Of a DNA stretch of 18,620 bases, positions 1 through 9,286 are shown piece by piece. The notes beneath the pieces are model-generated. The model had not been told where the DNA came from. It did no database searches and worked only from the letters and a program-made list of their open reading frames with translations. Each line of letters opens with the position of its first letter. Position 1 is the first letter of the stretch. Both the position numbers and the translations under genes were made by a program. Origin of the DNA: Asparagopsis taxiformis (Eukaryota; Rhodophyta; Florideophyceae; Bonnemaisoniales; Bonnemaisoniaceae); the NCBI GenBank assembly GCA_030407315.1, contig JALQPE010001269.1, positions 1-18,620 of the forward strand, given 5' to 3'.

Positions 1-971
1 AACGGACAGGGTAATTCCTTCCGGGTCTTTACCCCCTTTGCTAAAACCTGGCGCAAACATTTACTGATTCTAGATGGTGATCCGTTGCCAATGCCGGTCG
101 GGCAACCGGATTCCGGGCAATTGCCGGATCCCATTCCCGACGATTTGATCTACCGGACGGGCTTGCAGGATGGGATGCCTCACTGTGGCCGGCAGGCTGG
201 CAACAGGCGCACTCGCGCCTGAACAGGTTTGTGGAGAACCGGTCTGTGAACTATGGTGTGCACCGGGATTTACCGGCGGTTCCGGGTACATCCTTATTAT
301 CTCCATATCTCAGCGTGGGATGTCTGTCTGCCCGCCAATGCCTGGCAGCGTTGAAAGTCATGTGCCCAGCGGAAAATTGGCTTGAACACAGCTGGCTGAA
401 CGAACTGATATGGCGCGAGTTTTACCGTTACCTACTGGTCCACTTTCCCCAATTGAATCGCTGGAAACCGTTTCGCCCCCAGGTTGAGCAGCGAATTCAA
501 TGGTTGCGAAATGAGGACCTGTTCCGTGCCTGGTGCCAGGGCGAGACCGGGTTTCCTCTGGTTGATGCAGGAATGAAACAGCTGTTGCAGACCGGCTGGA
601 TGCATAATCGATTGCGGATGGTCACCGCCTCATTTCTGACCAACTGTTGCGGCAGGATTGGCGTGATGGTGCCCGATTCTTTATGCAGAATCTTGTGGAT
701 GGGGATTTCGCTTCCAATATGGGAGGTTGGCAGTGGAGTGCTTCGGTGGGGGCGGACGCTGCGCCCTATTTCCGCATTTTAATCCGCAACGGCAGGCCGA
801 ACGGTTCGACCCCGAAGGTGAATATCTGGCACGCTGGCTACCCGAGTTGTCGCAACTGCCGGGCCGTGAACGTCACAACCCCTGGCTGCTGCCAAGGTAG
901 GACGACCGATGCCGATCATCGACTACCGTCAAGCCCGCCACCAGAGCCTGGCTCATTACAACGCTGTCTGA
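1..971 (+). CDS. phrB: Deoxyribodipyrimidine photolyase, C-terminal part, frameshifted and cut by window start
   Basis: This is the C-terminal two thirds or so of a class I CPD photolyase, which repairs UV-induced cyclobutane pyrimidine dimers using blue light and FAD. The 5' end lies outside the window. Family landmarks appear in order: [11 protein letters not shown] near the left edge, [27 protein letters not shown], the FAD/DNA-binding block [20 protein letters not shown] followed by RLRM, then [17 protein letters not shown] and [10 protein letters not shown]. The C-terminal block reads [15 protein letters not shown] before TGA at 969-971. Four one-base losses break the frame: near 171-174, near 641-645, in the T run 777-780, and near 893-894. 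Adding four bases gives 325 codons. No in-frame substitution stop was seen, so sequencing error is as likely as decay. It leads a group with the next two genes. Confidence 0.9.
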
Positions 972-997
972 GCAGTTTATGGGGGGCAGATAATTCG

Positions 998-1212
998 ATG
1001 TACAGCATTAATCCGATAAATTGCTCCATAGTAAATGGACCGACCGTAAGCCGATGGCAAGGCGTAAGCATTTTATAGTGGTCGAACTCAACCGTGATGA
1101 ACAGGGTGTTGTAACCACTGTTGCTTTGGAAGCGGTGATCGATAGACAGGTACAGCTGTTAAATTGGCGTGAACTGAAGGACCGGCAACGGTGGAAGCAG
1201 GGCTGGAATTAA
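998..1212 (+). CDS. TIGR02450 family Trp-rich protein, one frameshift
   Basis: A small protein (about 71 aa after correction) of the tryptophan-rich TIGR02450 family, function unknown. The core [31 protein letters not shown] and [15 protein letters not shown] matches the family layout closely. The ATG at 998 gives the expected N-terminus MYSINPI, but the frame then breaks in the A run at 1018-1020 before LLHSKWT. One added A restores a single frame of 72 codons including the stop. Reading only from the TTG at 1021 would drop the conserved N-terminus. It starts 26 nt after the photolyase stop. Members of this family often lie beside photolyase genes in Gammaproteobacteria, so a role in the light or oxidative stress response is inferred from context only. 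Confidence 0.8.
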
Positions 1213-1265
1213 CAAGGTCCGATTTATAAGTGATACAAATCCGCTTTTGCTCCGTATAAGGGGCA

Positions 1266-1764
1266 ATGTATGACGGCAAAATTAAACTCCCAACGCTTGA
1301 TCTGGAGATTTTCGACTACTTTCTCGGCAGAACTCGCGGCTGGGGAATCTTTGAAGATCGTTTCGGAAAACTGCGTCGCTCTTTCACTGTCGATATTGTT
1401 GGTACCTCAGACCGGGAAGGTAGAGATGATGTATTGATATTGGACGAAGATTTTCTCTATGACGATGGTGAGCGACAGCATCGGGTCTGGCGGATTCGGC
1501 GCATTGGACAAGATCGCTATTCGGGGCAGCCGAGGATGTAGTCGGCGAAGCCAGAGGGGAAAAGTCCGGTTTGCAGCTCCGCTGGCAGTATCGGATGAAG
1601 CTGTTCATCAACGCAAACAGATAAAGGTCAGTTTTGATGATCTGATGGTGTTGCATAAAGATGGCAAACTACTCAGCCGCGCCAAAGTGACTAAGTACGG
1701 TGTCTTGCTGGGAACAGTATTTATCTGTTTTGAAAACAGTTTTTTTATTCCACAATCGAATTGA
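1266..1764 (+). CDS. DUF3833 family protein, two frameshifts
   Basis: Recognisable as DUF3833: LDLEIFDYFLGRTRGWGIFE, DRFGKLRRSFTVDIVG, LDEDFLYDDGERQHRVWRIR, then SFDDLMVLHKDGKLLSRAKV and TKYGVLLGTVFICFE. The biochemical function of the family is unknown. Family members are usually lipoproteins, but no signal peptide or lipobox is visible from the ATG at 1266, which has an AAGGGG ribosome site five or so bases upstream; the N-terminus may therefore be atypical or mis-sequenced. Two one-base losses break the frame, in the G run near 1527-1530 and in AACGCAAAC near 1613-1615, where GGC would restore the sequence. Corrected length is 166 aa. DUF3833 genes are commonly found with photolyase, cyclopropane-fatty-acid-synthase-like and DUF1365 genes, matching the neighbours here. 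Confidence 0.8.
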
Positions 1765-1802
1765 TCAATATCATCTATTGATATAACATCCTGCCAAAAT
1801 AT

Positions 1803-1823
1803 CCTACTTAATTAGTCGGGTAT
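1803..1823 (+). promoter_or_regulatory. Shared upstream element of the chemotaxis genes, copy 1
   Basis: The pattern CCTAC-N5-TAGTCGGGTAT lies 103 bases before the ATG of the first chemotaxis gene. The second chemotaxis gene has the same pattern, with the same internal spacing, 101 bases before its own start. Conservation between two diverged leaders suggests a promoter or regulator site. It is a poor match to sigma-70 or FliA consensus sequences, so the factor is unknown. Confidence 0.4.
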
Positions 1824-1926
1824 GTATTAGCGTTGTGCCAGCAGTGTCCGTCTATGGATTGCTTACAAGGGAATGAACTGTAATGGGACTGGCCTCTAAA
1901 CATTAGCTGTTGCGGAGTTCAACTTG

Positions 1927-3621
1927 ATGGCCGTCCATAAGCGACTGACTGTTCGTCACCTTCTACTAACCAATTCCCTGATTATGCAGTTGTTGTTACT
2001 GCTCTGTTCCGGGGTCGCGCTTTTTTCCATGAATCAGATCGGAAAGGAGTTGGAGGGAATCTCAAAACTCGATATCCCCCTTACCACCAATATTACCGAG
2101 ATCTCGGAACACCAGTTGCAACAGTCGCTCCACTTCGAACGGGCCATGCGTTTTGGCAGTCTTGCGGGCGGTAGTGACAGCAATCTGAAGAAAGAGATCG
2201 CTGCCTACAAAAAGTACAGTAGCCTGGTGAAAGGGGAGATTATTGCCGCGGAAAAAATGGCCAGTGACGCCATTGCCCGAGCTCACAACAAGATGGAGGA
2301 GGATGAGTTTCGAAAGGTTCTTGCTGCCTTGAAAAAGATCGAGATCGAACATCGGGAATTTGATATACACAGCAATCAGGCCTTTGCATTGCTGGAACAG
2401 AAACAGTTGGCAGAAGCCCAGTTCCTGGCATTTCAGATCGCCAAGGAGGAGGATCAGCTAAATCACGAACTGGAGGCGTTGGTGGCCGAGATCAGCGGTT
2501 TTACCAAGCAGGCTGCAGATCTGGCCGAGCAGCATGAAAAAGAAGCCTTGTGGACACAGGCGACACTGGCGCTGGTATTCCTGGTCATCGGGCTTTCCAT
2601 GTCTTTCTTTATTTCCCGCAGTATCTGGAGCCAGATCGGTCACGAGCCTCGCCAGCTTAATACGATCGCTCAGCAGATTGCGCAAGGTGATCTCAGCATG
2701 GATACACCGGATTCTTCTAAAGAGGTGGGTGTTTATGCCGCCTTTGGCGATATGCTGGATAACCTGAAATCCCTGATTGACAGTATTCAACGGGGTGGTG
2801 AGCAGGTGTTGGCATCTTCCAACGAGCTGGCAGCAGTCAGCGAAAAGACCAATCAGGACTTGAATCACCAGCACCAAAGTACCGACCAGGTAGCCACGGC
2901 GATTACCGAAATGAGTGCAACTGTCGAGGAGGTGGCCCGTAATACTACTGCCGCAGCCGATGCCGCCTCGGAAGCCAAGCAGCAGATGGCAGTAGGCTAT
3001 CAGTTGGTCGAACAGACTGTAGATAGCGTTAATGCAATGTCTTCACAGCTGGATAAGACCGTATCGGTGATCGGTGCTTTGGAACAGGATGCTGCCCGGA
3101 TTTCCAGTATTCTCGATGTGATCAAAGGGATCGCCGATCAAACCAATTTGCTGGCCCTCAATGCTGCCATCGAAGCGGCCCGGGCCGGAGAGCAGGGACG
3201 GGGCTTTGCCGTGGTGGCTGATGAAGTCCGCTCCCTGGCCCAAAGTACCCAGGAATCAGCCTCCGAGATTGAGGAGATGATCGCCCGCCTGCAGGTCAGC
3301 GCCAACTCATCCGTTGCCTCTATGCGGACCGGCTCCGAGCAGGCTGCTGAAGTAAAATCCCGTTCCAGGCAGGTGGCGGAATCGTTGCGTGAATCCCAAT
3401 CCATGGTTGACCATATCTCCGATATGAATGCCCAAATTGCTGCCGCTGCAGAGGAGCAAAAGGCGGTATCTTCCGATATGAGCCTGAATGCAGTACGTAT
3501 CAGCGATATGTCCCGGGAAACCGGTGAAGGGGCTCGCAGATTAACGGTAACCAGCGAAGAGCTGGCGCAGCTGTCACTGGAACTGCAAGAGAATATCAAG
3601 CACTTTAAACTCACGGCTTAA
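1927..3621 (+). CDS. Methyl-accepting chemotaxis protein 1 (intact)
   Basis: An intact 564-aa transmembrane chemoreceptor. TM1 spans roughly residues 10-35, followed by a mainly helical periplasmic sensor (about 36-206) of four-helix-bundle size, TM2 at about 207-228 ([16 protein letters not shown]), a HAMP-like linker (about 230-285, with QIAQGDLSM) and a long cytoplasmic signalling coiled coil. The kinase-control tip (about 398-440) contains [20 protein letters not shown] and [13 protein letters not shown], as expected for binding CheA/CheW. An ATG at 1927 preceded by GGAG is preferred to the TTG three bases earlier. The ligand cannot be predicted. No che genes are in the window. It is the left member of a tandem paralogous pair, and its frame is clean over 1.7 kb, unlike its partner. 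Confidence 0.95.
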   Translation: MAVHKRLTVRHLLLTNSLIMQLLLLLCSGVALFSMNQIGKELEGISKLDIPLTTNITEISEHQLQQSLHFERAMRFGSLAGGSDSNLKKEIAAYKKYSSLVKGEIIAAEKMASDAIARAHNKMEEDEFRKVLAALKKIEIEHREFDIHSNQAFALLEQKQLAEAQFLAFQIAKEEDQLNHELEALVAEISGFTKQAADLAEQHEKEALWTQATLALVFLVIGLSMSFFISRSIWSQIGHEPRQLNTIAQQIAQGDLSMDTPDSSKEVGVYAAFGDMLDNLKSLIDSIQRGGEQVLASSNELAAVSEKTNQDLNHQHQSTDQVATAITEMSATVEEVARNTTAAADAASEAKQQMAVGYQLVEQTVDSVNAMSSQLDKTVSVIGALEQDAARISSILDVIKGIADQTNLLALNAAIEAARAGEQGRGFAVVADEVRSLAQSTQESASEIEEMIARLQVSANSSVASMRTGSEQAAEVKSRSRQVAESLRESQSMVDHISDMNAQIAAAAEEQKAVSSDMSLNAVRISDMSRETGEGARRLTVTSEELAQLSLELQENIKHFKLTA

Positions 3622-3771
3622 TCGTTCGTCACGGATAACAATTGGGATGAACAGTTATTGCCTCCTCGGGATGTGATTTCCTCAGGGGGCTTCTGCGTGA
3701 CTGGCCGATACCGATTCATCGTGTCGTAATGGAAGCGGCTTCGGTGATGGTCTAAGATCAAAGCTATAAAC

Positions 3772-3792
3772 CCTACCAATCTAGTCGGATAT
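3772..3792 (+). promoter_or_regulatory. Shared upstream element of the chemotaxis genes, copy 2
   Basis: CCTAC-N5-TAGTCGGATAT, differing from the first copy by one base in the second block. A TAAA at 3767-3770 precedes it; with TCGGATAT this could be read as a weak FliA-like promoter (five of eight bases of GCCGATAA, spacing 14), but the first copy lacks the TAAA. The rest of the 272-base gap 3622-3893 shows no ORF and no convincing terminator. Confidence 0.4.
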
Positions 3793-3893
3793 AGGCTTCA
3801 GGCCTACCTATCTTCTTAGTTCAGGTGACGACTGCTTTCGATGGACCGAGCGTACTCGGGCCTGTTGTATAACCGTTGCAGGAGTTTACCGTC

Positions 3894-5598
3894 ATGGGCT
3901 TTCTCAATCGTATCTCTGTTCGCTACCTGATATTCGGTAATTCTCTGATCCTGCTGTTCCTGCTCAGCCTATGTTCGGGATATGCCCTTTACTCGATGTC
4001 ACAGATTGGCAGTGAGCTGGAAGGCATATCCAAACTGGATATTCCGTTAACAGAGAAGGTCACGGAGATTTCCGAACATCAATTACAGCAGTCGGTCCAT
4101 TTTGAACGTGCGATGCGCTATGGAGAGCAACTGACCAGGGACAGTCAGCATGCCTCCGCTTTACTGGACAAGGAGATTGCCGCCTACGAGAAATACAGCA
4201 GCAAGGTTAATAAAGAGATCGCAGATGGTGAAAAAATGGCCGCCAATGCGATCGGTCTGGCCCACAACGAAGCGGAAAAAAAGGAGTTCAGTCATGTACT
4301 GTCCGCCTTAAAACAGATCGAGGCAGAGCACAAGGAGTTTGAACACCACAGCCACCAGGCTTTTAATCTTTGCTTGCAGGAAAAATTCTGGAGGCAGAAA
4401 CCCTGGCGGAGACCATCGCTGAAGAGGAGGAACAGCTTAACCATGAGCTGGAAGAACTGGTTCATGAGATCAGTAGCTTTACCAAGCAGGCAGCATCTAC
4501 GGCAGAGGCCCATGAAAAGCAGGCGCTCGGAATCATGGCGACGCTGGTGGTAATCTCACTGCTGTTTGGATTGATGATGTCCTTCTTTATTACTCGCAGT
4601 ATCTGGAGTCAGATCGGGTTGGAACCGCGAGAACTTAACCAGATAGCCCACCGAATAGCGGAGGGGGATCTGAGTATGAGTACGCCTGATTCCAGTAAGG
4701 AAATCGGCGTTTATGCCGCCTTCGGTGATATGTTGAAAAACCTTAAGTCACTGATTAACAGCATTCAACGCGGTGGTGAGGAGGTGGCTGCTTCATCTCA
4801 TGAGCTGGCTGCGGTCACCGAGCAAACCAATTGTCATCTGGATTCCCAACACCGGAGTACCGACCAGGTGGCGACCGCCATTACCGAGATGAGTGCGGCT
4901 GTGGATGAAGTAGCCCGTAATACCACAGCTGCGGCCGATGCCGCTATGACAGCGAAGACCCAGATGCACGACGGTTATCAACTGGTGGAGCAGACCGTAG
5001 GCGGTATTCGCTCGCTGTCGGAACAGTTGGACGAAACGGTCAAAGTCATTGGTGAACTGGACAAAGGAGCCACGGAAATATCCGGTATTCTTGACGTTAT
5101 CAAGGGCATCGCCGATCAAACCAACTTGTTGGCGCTCAACGCAGCTATCGAGGCTGCTCGCGCCGGTGAACAGGGGCGGGGGTTTGCGGTGGTGGCCGAT
5201 GAGGTGCGTTCCCTGGCGCAAAGTACCCAGGAGTCAGCGGCCGAGATCGAAGCGATGATTACCCGTTTGCAGAGTAGTGCCAACTCTTCGGTTGACTCCA
5301 TGAGACTGGGATCAGAACAGGCCACACTGGTGATGTCACAGTCCAATCAGGTGGCGGAATCCCTGCAGGAAGCCCAACTGACCGTGGAGCGAATTTCGGA
5401 TATGAATGCACAGATTGCTTCCGCAGCAGATCAACAGAAAGCGGTATCGGCAGATATCAGCCAGAATGCATCCTTGATTAGCAGCATGTCCAAGGAAACC
5501 GGTGAGGGGCTCGCCAACTCACGGTGACCAGTGAACAGTTGGCGAAGCTGTCGCTAAAACTTCAGGAGAATATCAAACATTTTAAACTGACTGCCTGA
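3894..5598 (+). CDS. Methyl-accepting chemotaxis protein 2, two frameshifts
   Basis: Paralogue of the preceding receptor with the same architecture: TM1 near residues 10-35, helical periplasmic sensor, TM2 around [20 protein letters not shown] region with RIAEGDLSM, and the signalling tip [20 protein letters not shown]. The periplasmic regions are alignable throughout, including [20 protein letters not shown] against the first copy, so this is gene duplication, not domain swapping. ATG at 3894 has AGGAG upstream. One T is missing in the run near 4368-4371 and one G in the run near 5508-5511. Correcting both yields 568 aa ending NIKHFKLTA, the same tail as the first receptor. Without correction the ligand and signalling halves would be separate. 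Divergence in the sensor suggests different ligands. Confidence 0.92.
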
Positions 5599-5699
5599 GC
5601 AGGCGTACAACCTGATCAGATGAACAAAGGGTTGCAGTGGTTTTTGTGATCGCATTTGATCTACAGTTAACCTAATTCAGGGAGGGGAGGTTATTACTC

Positions 5700-6075
5700 A
5701 TGCCAGTACATGAATCGATCAATTACGTGGAGTATCCCAGCCGGAATCCGGAGGCAACCAAAGCCTTTTTCAGGGCAGCTTTCGGATGGACTTTTGAAGA
5801 CTATGGCCCCGATTACTGTGCTTTTTCCGATCAGGGGCCTCGACGGCGGCTTTTTCCGGGCAGAGATGGCTTCTCGCACGGAAACGGGGGCTGCATTGTT
5901 GGTGTTTTACAGCAAGGATCTGGAAGCGACCCGGGGTAAAATCACCACTGCCGGCGGCGTTATCTGTAAGGACATATTCGAGTTTCCCGGTGGTCGCCGT
6001 TTTCATTTTCGGGAACCCTGTGGAAATGAGTTTGCGGTCTGGTCCGATATCGGTGTTGATGTCGTTGAGAGTTAG
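5700..6075 (+). CDS. VOC/glyoxalase-like family protein, one frameshift
   Basis: A single-domain vicinal-oxygen-chelate protein of about 124 aa after correction, of the small glyoxalase/bleomycin-resistance-like group. Visible features are HESINYVEYPSRNPEATKAF, FRAAFGWTFEDYGPDYCAFS, a central GLDGGFF turn, AALLVFYSKDLEATRGKI and the C-terminal GNEFAVWSD. The substrate is unknown and enzyme activity is not assured for this subgroup. ATG at 5700 follows GGGAGGGGAGG about ten bases upstream. The frame shifts in GGGG at 5834-5837, where one extra G appears; removing it joins DQG to LDGGFF. A small membrane protein starts four bases after the stop, then an aldehyde reductase gene, which makes aldehyde handling a plausible but unproven theme. 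Confidence 0.85.
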
Positions 6076-6078
6076 CCG

Positions 6079-6426
6079 GTGGCCACCTCCGAGGCTGAAT
6101 CCCTTTTTGGCTTGTTGGGTCTGTTACTGTTGTCGCTCTATGCGTTATGGCGTCAACGTCGGGATGTCCGGGTTCACGGGCGCCCCGATAGAATCCAGCG
6201 TTTAAAGACGTACCTGTTTACCCTGATCTGGCTGACCGTACTGATCGGTATCTTCCGGCTATCAGCGAAAGCCTACCTGATTGTCTCCGGAATTATATTT
6301 CTACTCTGCCATGTAATGGGTTTGGGATTGGGGCCTCAGGGGCTCTATCGGCAACTGAGAGACAGTGCCTTTGTAGGCTGGATTCTTTCTCTTCCTATCT
6401 GTTTTATGCTCTGGATAAATCGTTAA
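6079..6426 (+). CDS. Small four-TM membrane protein, function unknown
   Basis: An open frame of 115 aa with four likely membrane helices at residues about 8-24, 44-60, 66-86 and 97-112, separated by a basic loop (RQRRDVRVHGRPDRIQRLK) that should lie in the cytoplasm. I do not recognise the family. The only early start is GTG at 6079, four bases after the stop of the VOC gene, with no strong ribosome site; translation may be coupled to the upstream gene. The frame shows no indels. The gene lies between the VOC protein and the aldehyde reductase on the same strand with short gaps, so cotranscription is likely. Confidence 0.65.
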   Translation: MATSEAESLFGLLGLLLLSLYALWRQRRDVRVHGRPDRIQRLKTYLFTLIWLTVLIGIFRLSAKAYLIVSGIIFLLCHVMGLGLGPQGLYRQLRDSAFVGWILSLPICFMLWINR

Positions 6427-6478
6427 TTTTCGTGCAAATTAGCGATATCTAAAGAATCAGGAAGCTACAGGAGTAATC

Positions 6479-7481
6479 ATGATTTCAGCCTATGCGGCAA
6501 TGGAGCCAGGCGGGGAACTGCAGACCTATGAGTATGATCCTGGTGCTCTGGCAGCGGATCAGGTCGAGATCGATGTCAAATACTGCGGTATCTGTCATAG
6601 CGATCTCAGCATGATCGACAATGACTGGAAGATGAGCCAGTATCCGTTGGTTCCCGGCCATGAAGTGGTGGGTACCATCACGGCAGCAGGGGAGCAGGTA
6701 AATCATCTGGTGGCCGGTCAGAATGTGGGACTTGGCTGGCATTCGGGATACTGCAATCACTGTCAGCACTGTAACAGTGGTGATCATAATCTCTGTGGCA
6801 GCGCAGAAGGCACCATTGTCGGCCATCATGGCGGATTTGCTGACAAGGTTCGAGCTGACGCCAACAGTGTGGTGGTGATCCCGGAAGGGATCGATCTGCA
6901 ATCTGCGGGGCCGCTGTTCTGTGGAGGCGTTACCGTCTTCAATCCACTGGTGCAGTTTGATATCAAACCGACTGACCGGGTTGCCGTCATCGGTATCGGC
7001 GGTTTGGGGCACATGGCTGTGCAGTTTTCTCAACGCCTGGGGCTGTGAGGTGACCGCCTTTACCAGCAGTGACAGTAAACGCCAGGAGGCCCTTGATCTT
7101 GGCGCCCACCAAACGCTTGACTCCCGTGATAAAGAGGAGATTACCGCTGCCGCCGGCCGCTTTGATCTGATTATCTCTACCGTCAATGTAAAACTGAACT
7201 GGAACCTCTACCTCACCACCTTGAATGCCCGTGGTCGATTGCATTTTGTCGGTGCCACCCTGGATCCCCTGGATCTGAATGTCTTTAATCTGATGATGGC
7301 GCAGCGATCGGTTTCAGGATCTCCGGTGGGTAGTCCCGCTACCATTGCCCAGATGTTGCAGTTTGCCGCTCTGCATCAGATCAAACCACAAGTGGAGCTC
7401 TACCCGTTTGATCAGGTGAATCAGGCATTGAAGCATCTTCGGGAGGGCAAAGCCCACTATCGCGTGGTGTTAAAACGCTGA
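6479..7481 (+). CDS. ahr: Zinc-dependent NADPH aldehyde reductase (Ahr/YahK-like), one frameshift
   Basis: A medium-chain zinc alcohol dehydrogenase, 333 aa after correction, closest in my reading to E. coli Ahr: the stretches PGGELQTYEYDPG, YCGICHSDLSMIDN, QYPLVPGHEVVG, LFCGGVTVF and GKAHYRVVLK are very Ahr-like. Such enzymes reduce a broad range of aldehydes to alcohols with NADPH. Catalytic zinc ligands are C39, H61 and C148; structural zinc ligands are C92, C95, C98 and C106; the cofactor loop GIGGLG is at 172-177. ATG at 6479 follows AGGAG six bases upstream. The frame breaks in the T run 7025-7028, where one T is surplus; without it VQF continues directly into LNAWGCEVTAF. The break separates the catalytic and most of the Rossmann domain. 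It probably ends the VOC transcript. Confidence 0.92.
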
Positions 7482-7511
7482 GTATGATTTGCCTCATATT
7501 GTTCAAACCTT

Positions 7512-7541
7512 TGTAAAATCCATTACATAAATCTAGGCTAG
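7512..7541 (+). promoter_or_regulatory. Promoter-like motif TGTAA-N19-GGCTAG, copy 1
   Basis: TGTAA at 7512-7516 and GGCTAG at 7536-7541 are separated by 19 bases. The same pair with identical spacing precedes the lipoprotein gene at 9355. Here GGCTAG lies inside the perfect palindrome AGGCTAGCCT (7535-7544). The motif is about 105 bases before the PEP-CTERM gene start, leaving room for a leader. It does not match sigma-70 or sigma-54 consensus well. Confidence 0.35.
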
Positions 7542-7645
7542 CCTGACTCATTGGAAGAGTAGGGCCGGCCGGGTTCCTGTCCAGACAGCTAAGCAGTTTT
7601 CTGTTCCCGTTCACCTCCGGTCTCCGTTAAAACCAAGGAGTAAAA

Positions 7646-9172
7646 ATGAATAAGAAAACTGTTGCTAAAGCGGTCGGCACTGCGCTGATCGTATTTGGTT
7701 CTGCTGCTGTGCAGGCTGTCCCTCTATCGCTGAATGGTGAAGTCGCCTGGGTTCATGATCACACCACTGCGGCCAGTGCGTCCGGCGGTACCGAAATCAT
7801 CGCCCGTGATGAAGCGACCGGAAATCTCTGGGTACTGGGCCCCAATGGGGTTGATATTCTCGATAACGATGGAAACCAGGTGTCCACTCTGGATTCCAGT
7901 GCATTGGGTGGTGCCAACTCCATTGCAATCAAGGATGGAAAAGTCGCCGTCGCAATTGCCAATGCCGATGTGACCCAGCCTGGCAAGGTGGTCTTTTATA
8001 ACACCAGCGGGGCAGAGCTCGGTCAGGTTACCGTAGGTGCTAACCCGGACATGGTGACCTTTTCCTCCGATGGTCGTCTGCTGGTGGCCAATGAGGGTGA
8101 GCCCGATGGCACCAATCCGGAAGGCTCCATTAGCATTATCAATCCCGATTTCAGCGTGGTTACCGCAGGTTTCAGCGCCTATAACGGTCAGGAAGCAACC
8201 CTACGCAGTGCTGGTGTGCGGATCTTCCCCGGTGTAAGCGCCGCTGATGATCTTGAGCCTGAATATATAGCCGTTTCCCCCGATGGCCAGAAAGCCTATG
8301 TAACACTGCAGGAAAACAACAGCCTGGCCATCGTCGACCTGACCACCAATCAGGTTTCCGATGTGGTGTCCTTCGGAACCAGTGATCACGCTCTACCCGG
8401 TAATGGTCTCGATGCCTCTGACCGCGACGGCATCAACGGCAATATCCGGAACTGGGATGTGAAAGGCATGTTTATGCCGGATGCCATCAGCAGCTATATG
8501 AGTGGTGGCAGCACCTACCTGGTAACTGCCAACGAGGGTGATGCCCGTGATGAAGATGATCGTATCAAAGACCTGACCCTTGACCCGACTGTTTTTCCGG
8601 ATGCGGCTGACCTGCAACTGGATGAGAATCTGGGGCGCCTGCAGGTATCTACCATTGATGGCGATACCGATGGAGACGGTGACTTTGACGAGCTCTATTC
8701 CTACGGTACCCGTTCCTTCTCAATCTGGGACGATGCCGGCAATCTGGTCTGGGATAGCGGTGACTTTATCGAGCAGTACCTGATCGACAACTTTCCCTCC
8801 CTGTGGCAGGAAGGTCGTAGCGACAACAAAGGGCCGGAACCCGAAGGTGTTGCTCTTCTTGATGTAATGGGAAGCACCATTGCCTTTATCGGCCTGGAAC
8901 GATCCAGCGCGATCATGGCATTTGATATCACTGATCCCACCTCTCCGGAATTTCTCGATCTGATGTTCAATAGTGGTGATATTGCACCAGAAGGGTTGTA
9001 TGCATTCTCCGATGCTGATGGTTACTGGCTGGCGGTGGCGAACGAGGTGAGCAATACCACTACGCTGTATGACCTTAATATCACTGTACCTGAGCCTTCC
9101 GGTCTTGCTTTGTTGGCCGGTGGGCTACTGGGACTGGCCAGCGTTCGTAGAAAGAAACAGAAACAGCCCTGA
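7646..9172 (+). CDS. PEP-CTERM surface protein, choice-of-anchor I beta-propeller
   Basis: An intact 508-aa exported protein. Residues 1-25 form a Sec signal peptide ending VQA before VPLSL. The body resembles choice-of-anchor I proteins, propeller-like repeats with blocks such as NPDMVTFSSDGRLLVANEGE, LEPEYIAVSPDGQKAYVTL, LVTANEGDARDEDD and GPEPEGVALLDV. The DGDTDGDGDFDE stretch (near 339-350) looks like a calcium-binding acidic loop. The C-terminus (481-508) is a PEP-CTERM sorting signal: VPEPSGLALL, a hydrophobic helix, then RRKK. In this system an exosortase processes the tail for delivery to the cell surface or exopolysaccharide. No exosortase is in the window. ATG follows AAGGAG. It appears monocistronic, with its own upstream motif and terminator. 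The name does not imply an enzyme; ligand or matrix binding is inferred. Confidence 0.92.
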   Translation: MNKKTVAKAVGTALIVFGSAAVQAVPLSLNGEVAWVHDHTTAASASGGTEIIARDEATGNLWVLGPNGVDILDNDGNQVSTLDSSALGGANSIAIKDGKVAVAIANADVTQPGKVVFYNTSGAELGQVTVGANPDMVTFSSDGRLLVANEGEPDGTNPEGSISIINPDFSVVTAGFSAYNGQEATLRSAGVRIFPGVSAADDLEPEYIAVSPDGQKAYVTLQENNSLAIVDLTTNQVSDVVSFGTSDHALPGNGLDASDRDGINGNIRNWDVKGMFMPDAISSYMSGGSTYLVTANEGDARDEDDRIKDLTLDPTVFPDAADLQLDENLGRLQVSTIDGDTDGDGDFDELYSYGTRSFSIWDDAGNLVWDSGDFIEQYLIDNFPSLWQEGRSDNKGPEPEGVALLDVMGSTIAFIGLERSSAIMAFDITDPTSPEFLDLMFNSGDIAPEGLYAFSDADGYWLAVANEVSNTTTLYDLNITVPEPSGLALLAGGLLGLASVRRKKQKQP

Positions 9173-9202
9173 GTTCAATCTCCAGGGCGTAAATCCAATC
9201 TC

Positions 9203-9231
9203 AACGGGAACCTTTTTTATAGGTTTCCGTT
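9203..9231 (+). terminator. Hairpin terminator after the PEP-CTERM gene
   Basis: An 11-bp stem AACGGGAACCT / AGGTTTCCGTT (one G:T pair) closes a T-rich loop of seven bases, 30 bases after the stop codon. The tail is T-rich (GTTCTGTTT) and not a clean run, so efficiency is uncertain. Confidence 0.65.
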
Positions 9232-9286
9232 GTTCTGTTTAGCAGTTTCTTTGATTAATAATCCTGTCATCAACATCTCACAGACC

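Noticed and set aside
1924..1926. TTG start for the first chemoreceptor
   Set aside because: The adjacent ATG at 1927 has better spacing from GGAG and matches the paralogue's start.
4360..4390. Programmed ribosomal frameshift in the second chemoreceptor
   Set aside because: No slippery heptamer with a downstream structure is evident, the paralogue has no shift, and similar indels occur in many unrelated genes.
6485..7186. 233-codon minus-strand ORF opposite the aldehyde reductase
   Set aside because: Shadow frame; the plus strand carries all zinc-binding and cofactor motifs of a known enzyme family.
9264..9281. Possible Pho box (CTGTCAT followed 11 bases later by ATCTCAC)
   Set aside because: The first half matches CTGTCAT, but the second half matches poorly, so it is not supported.
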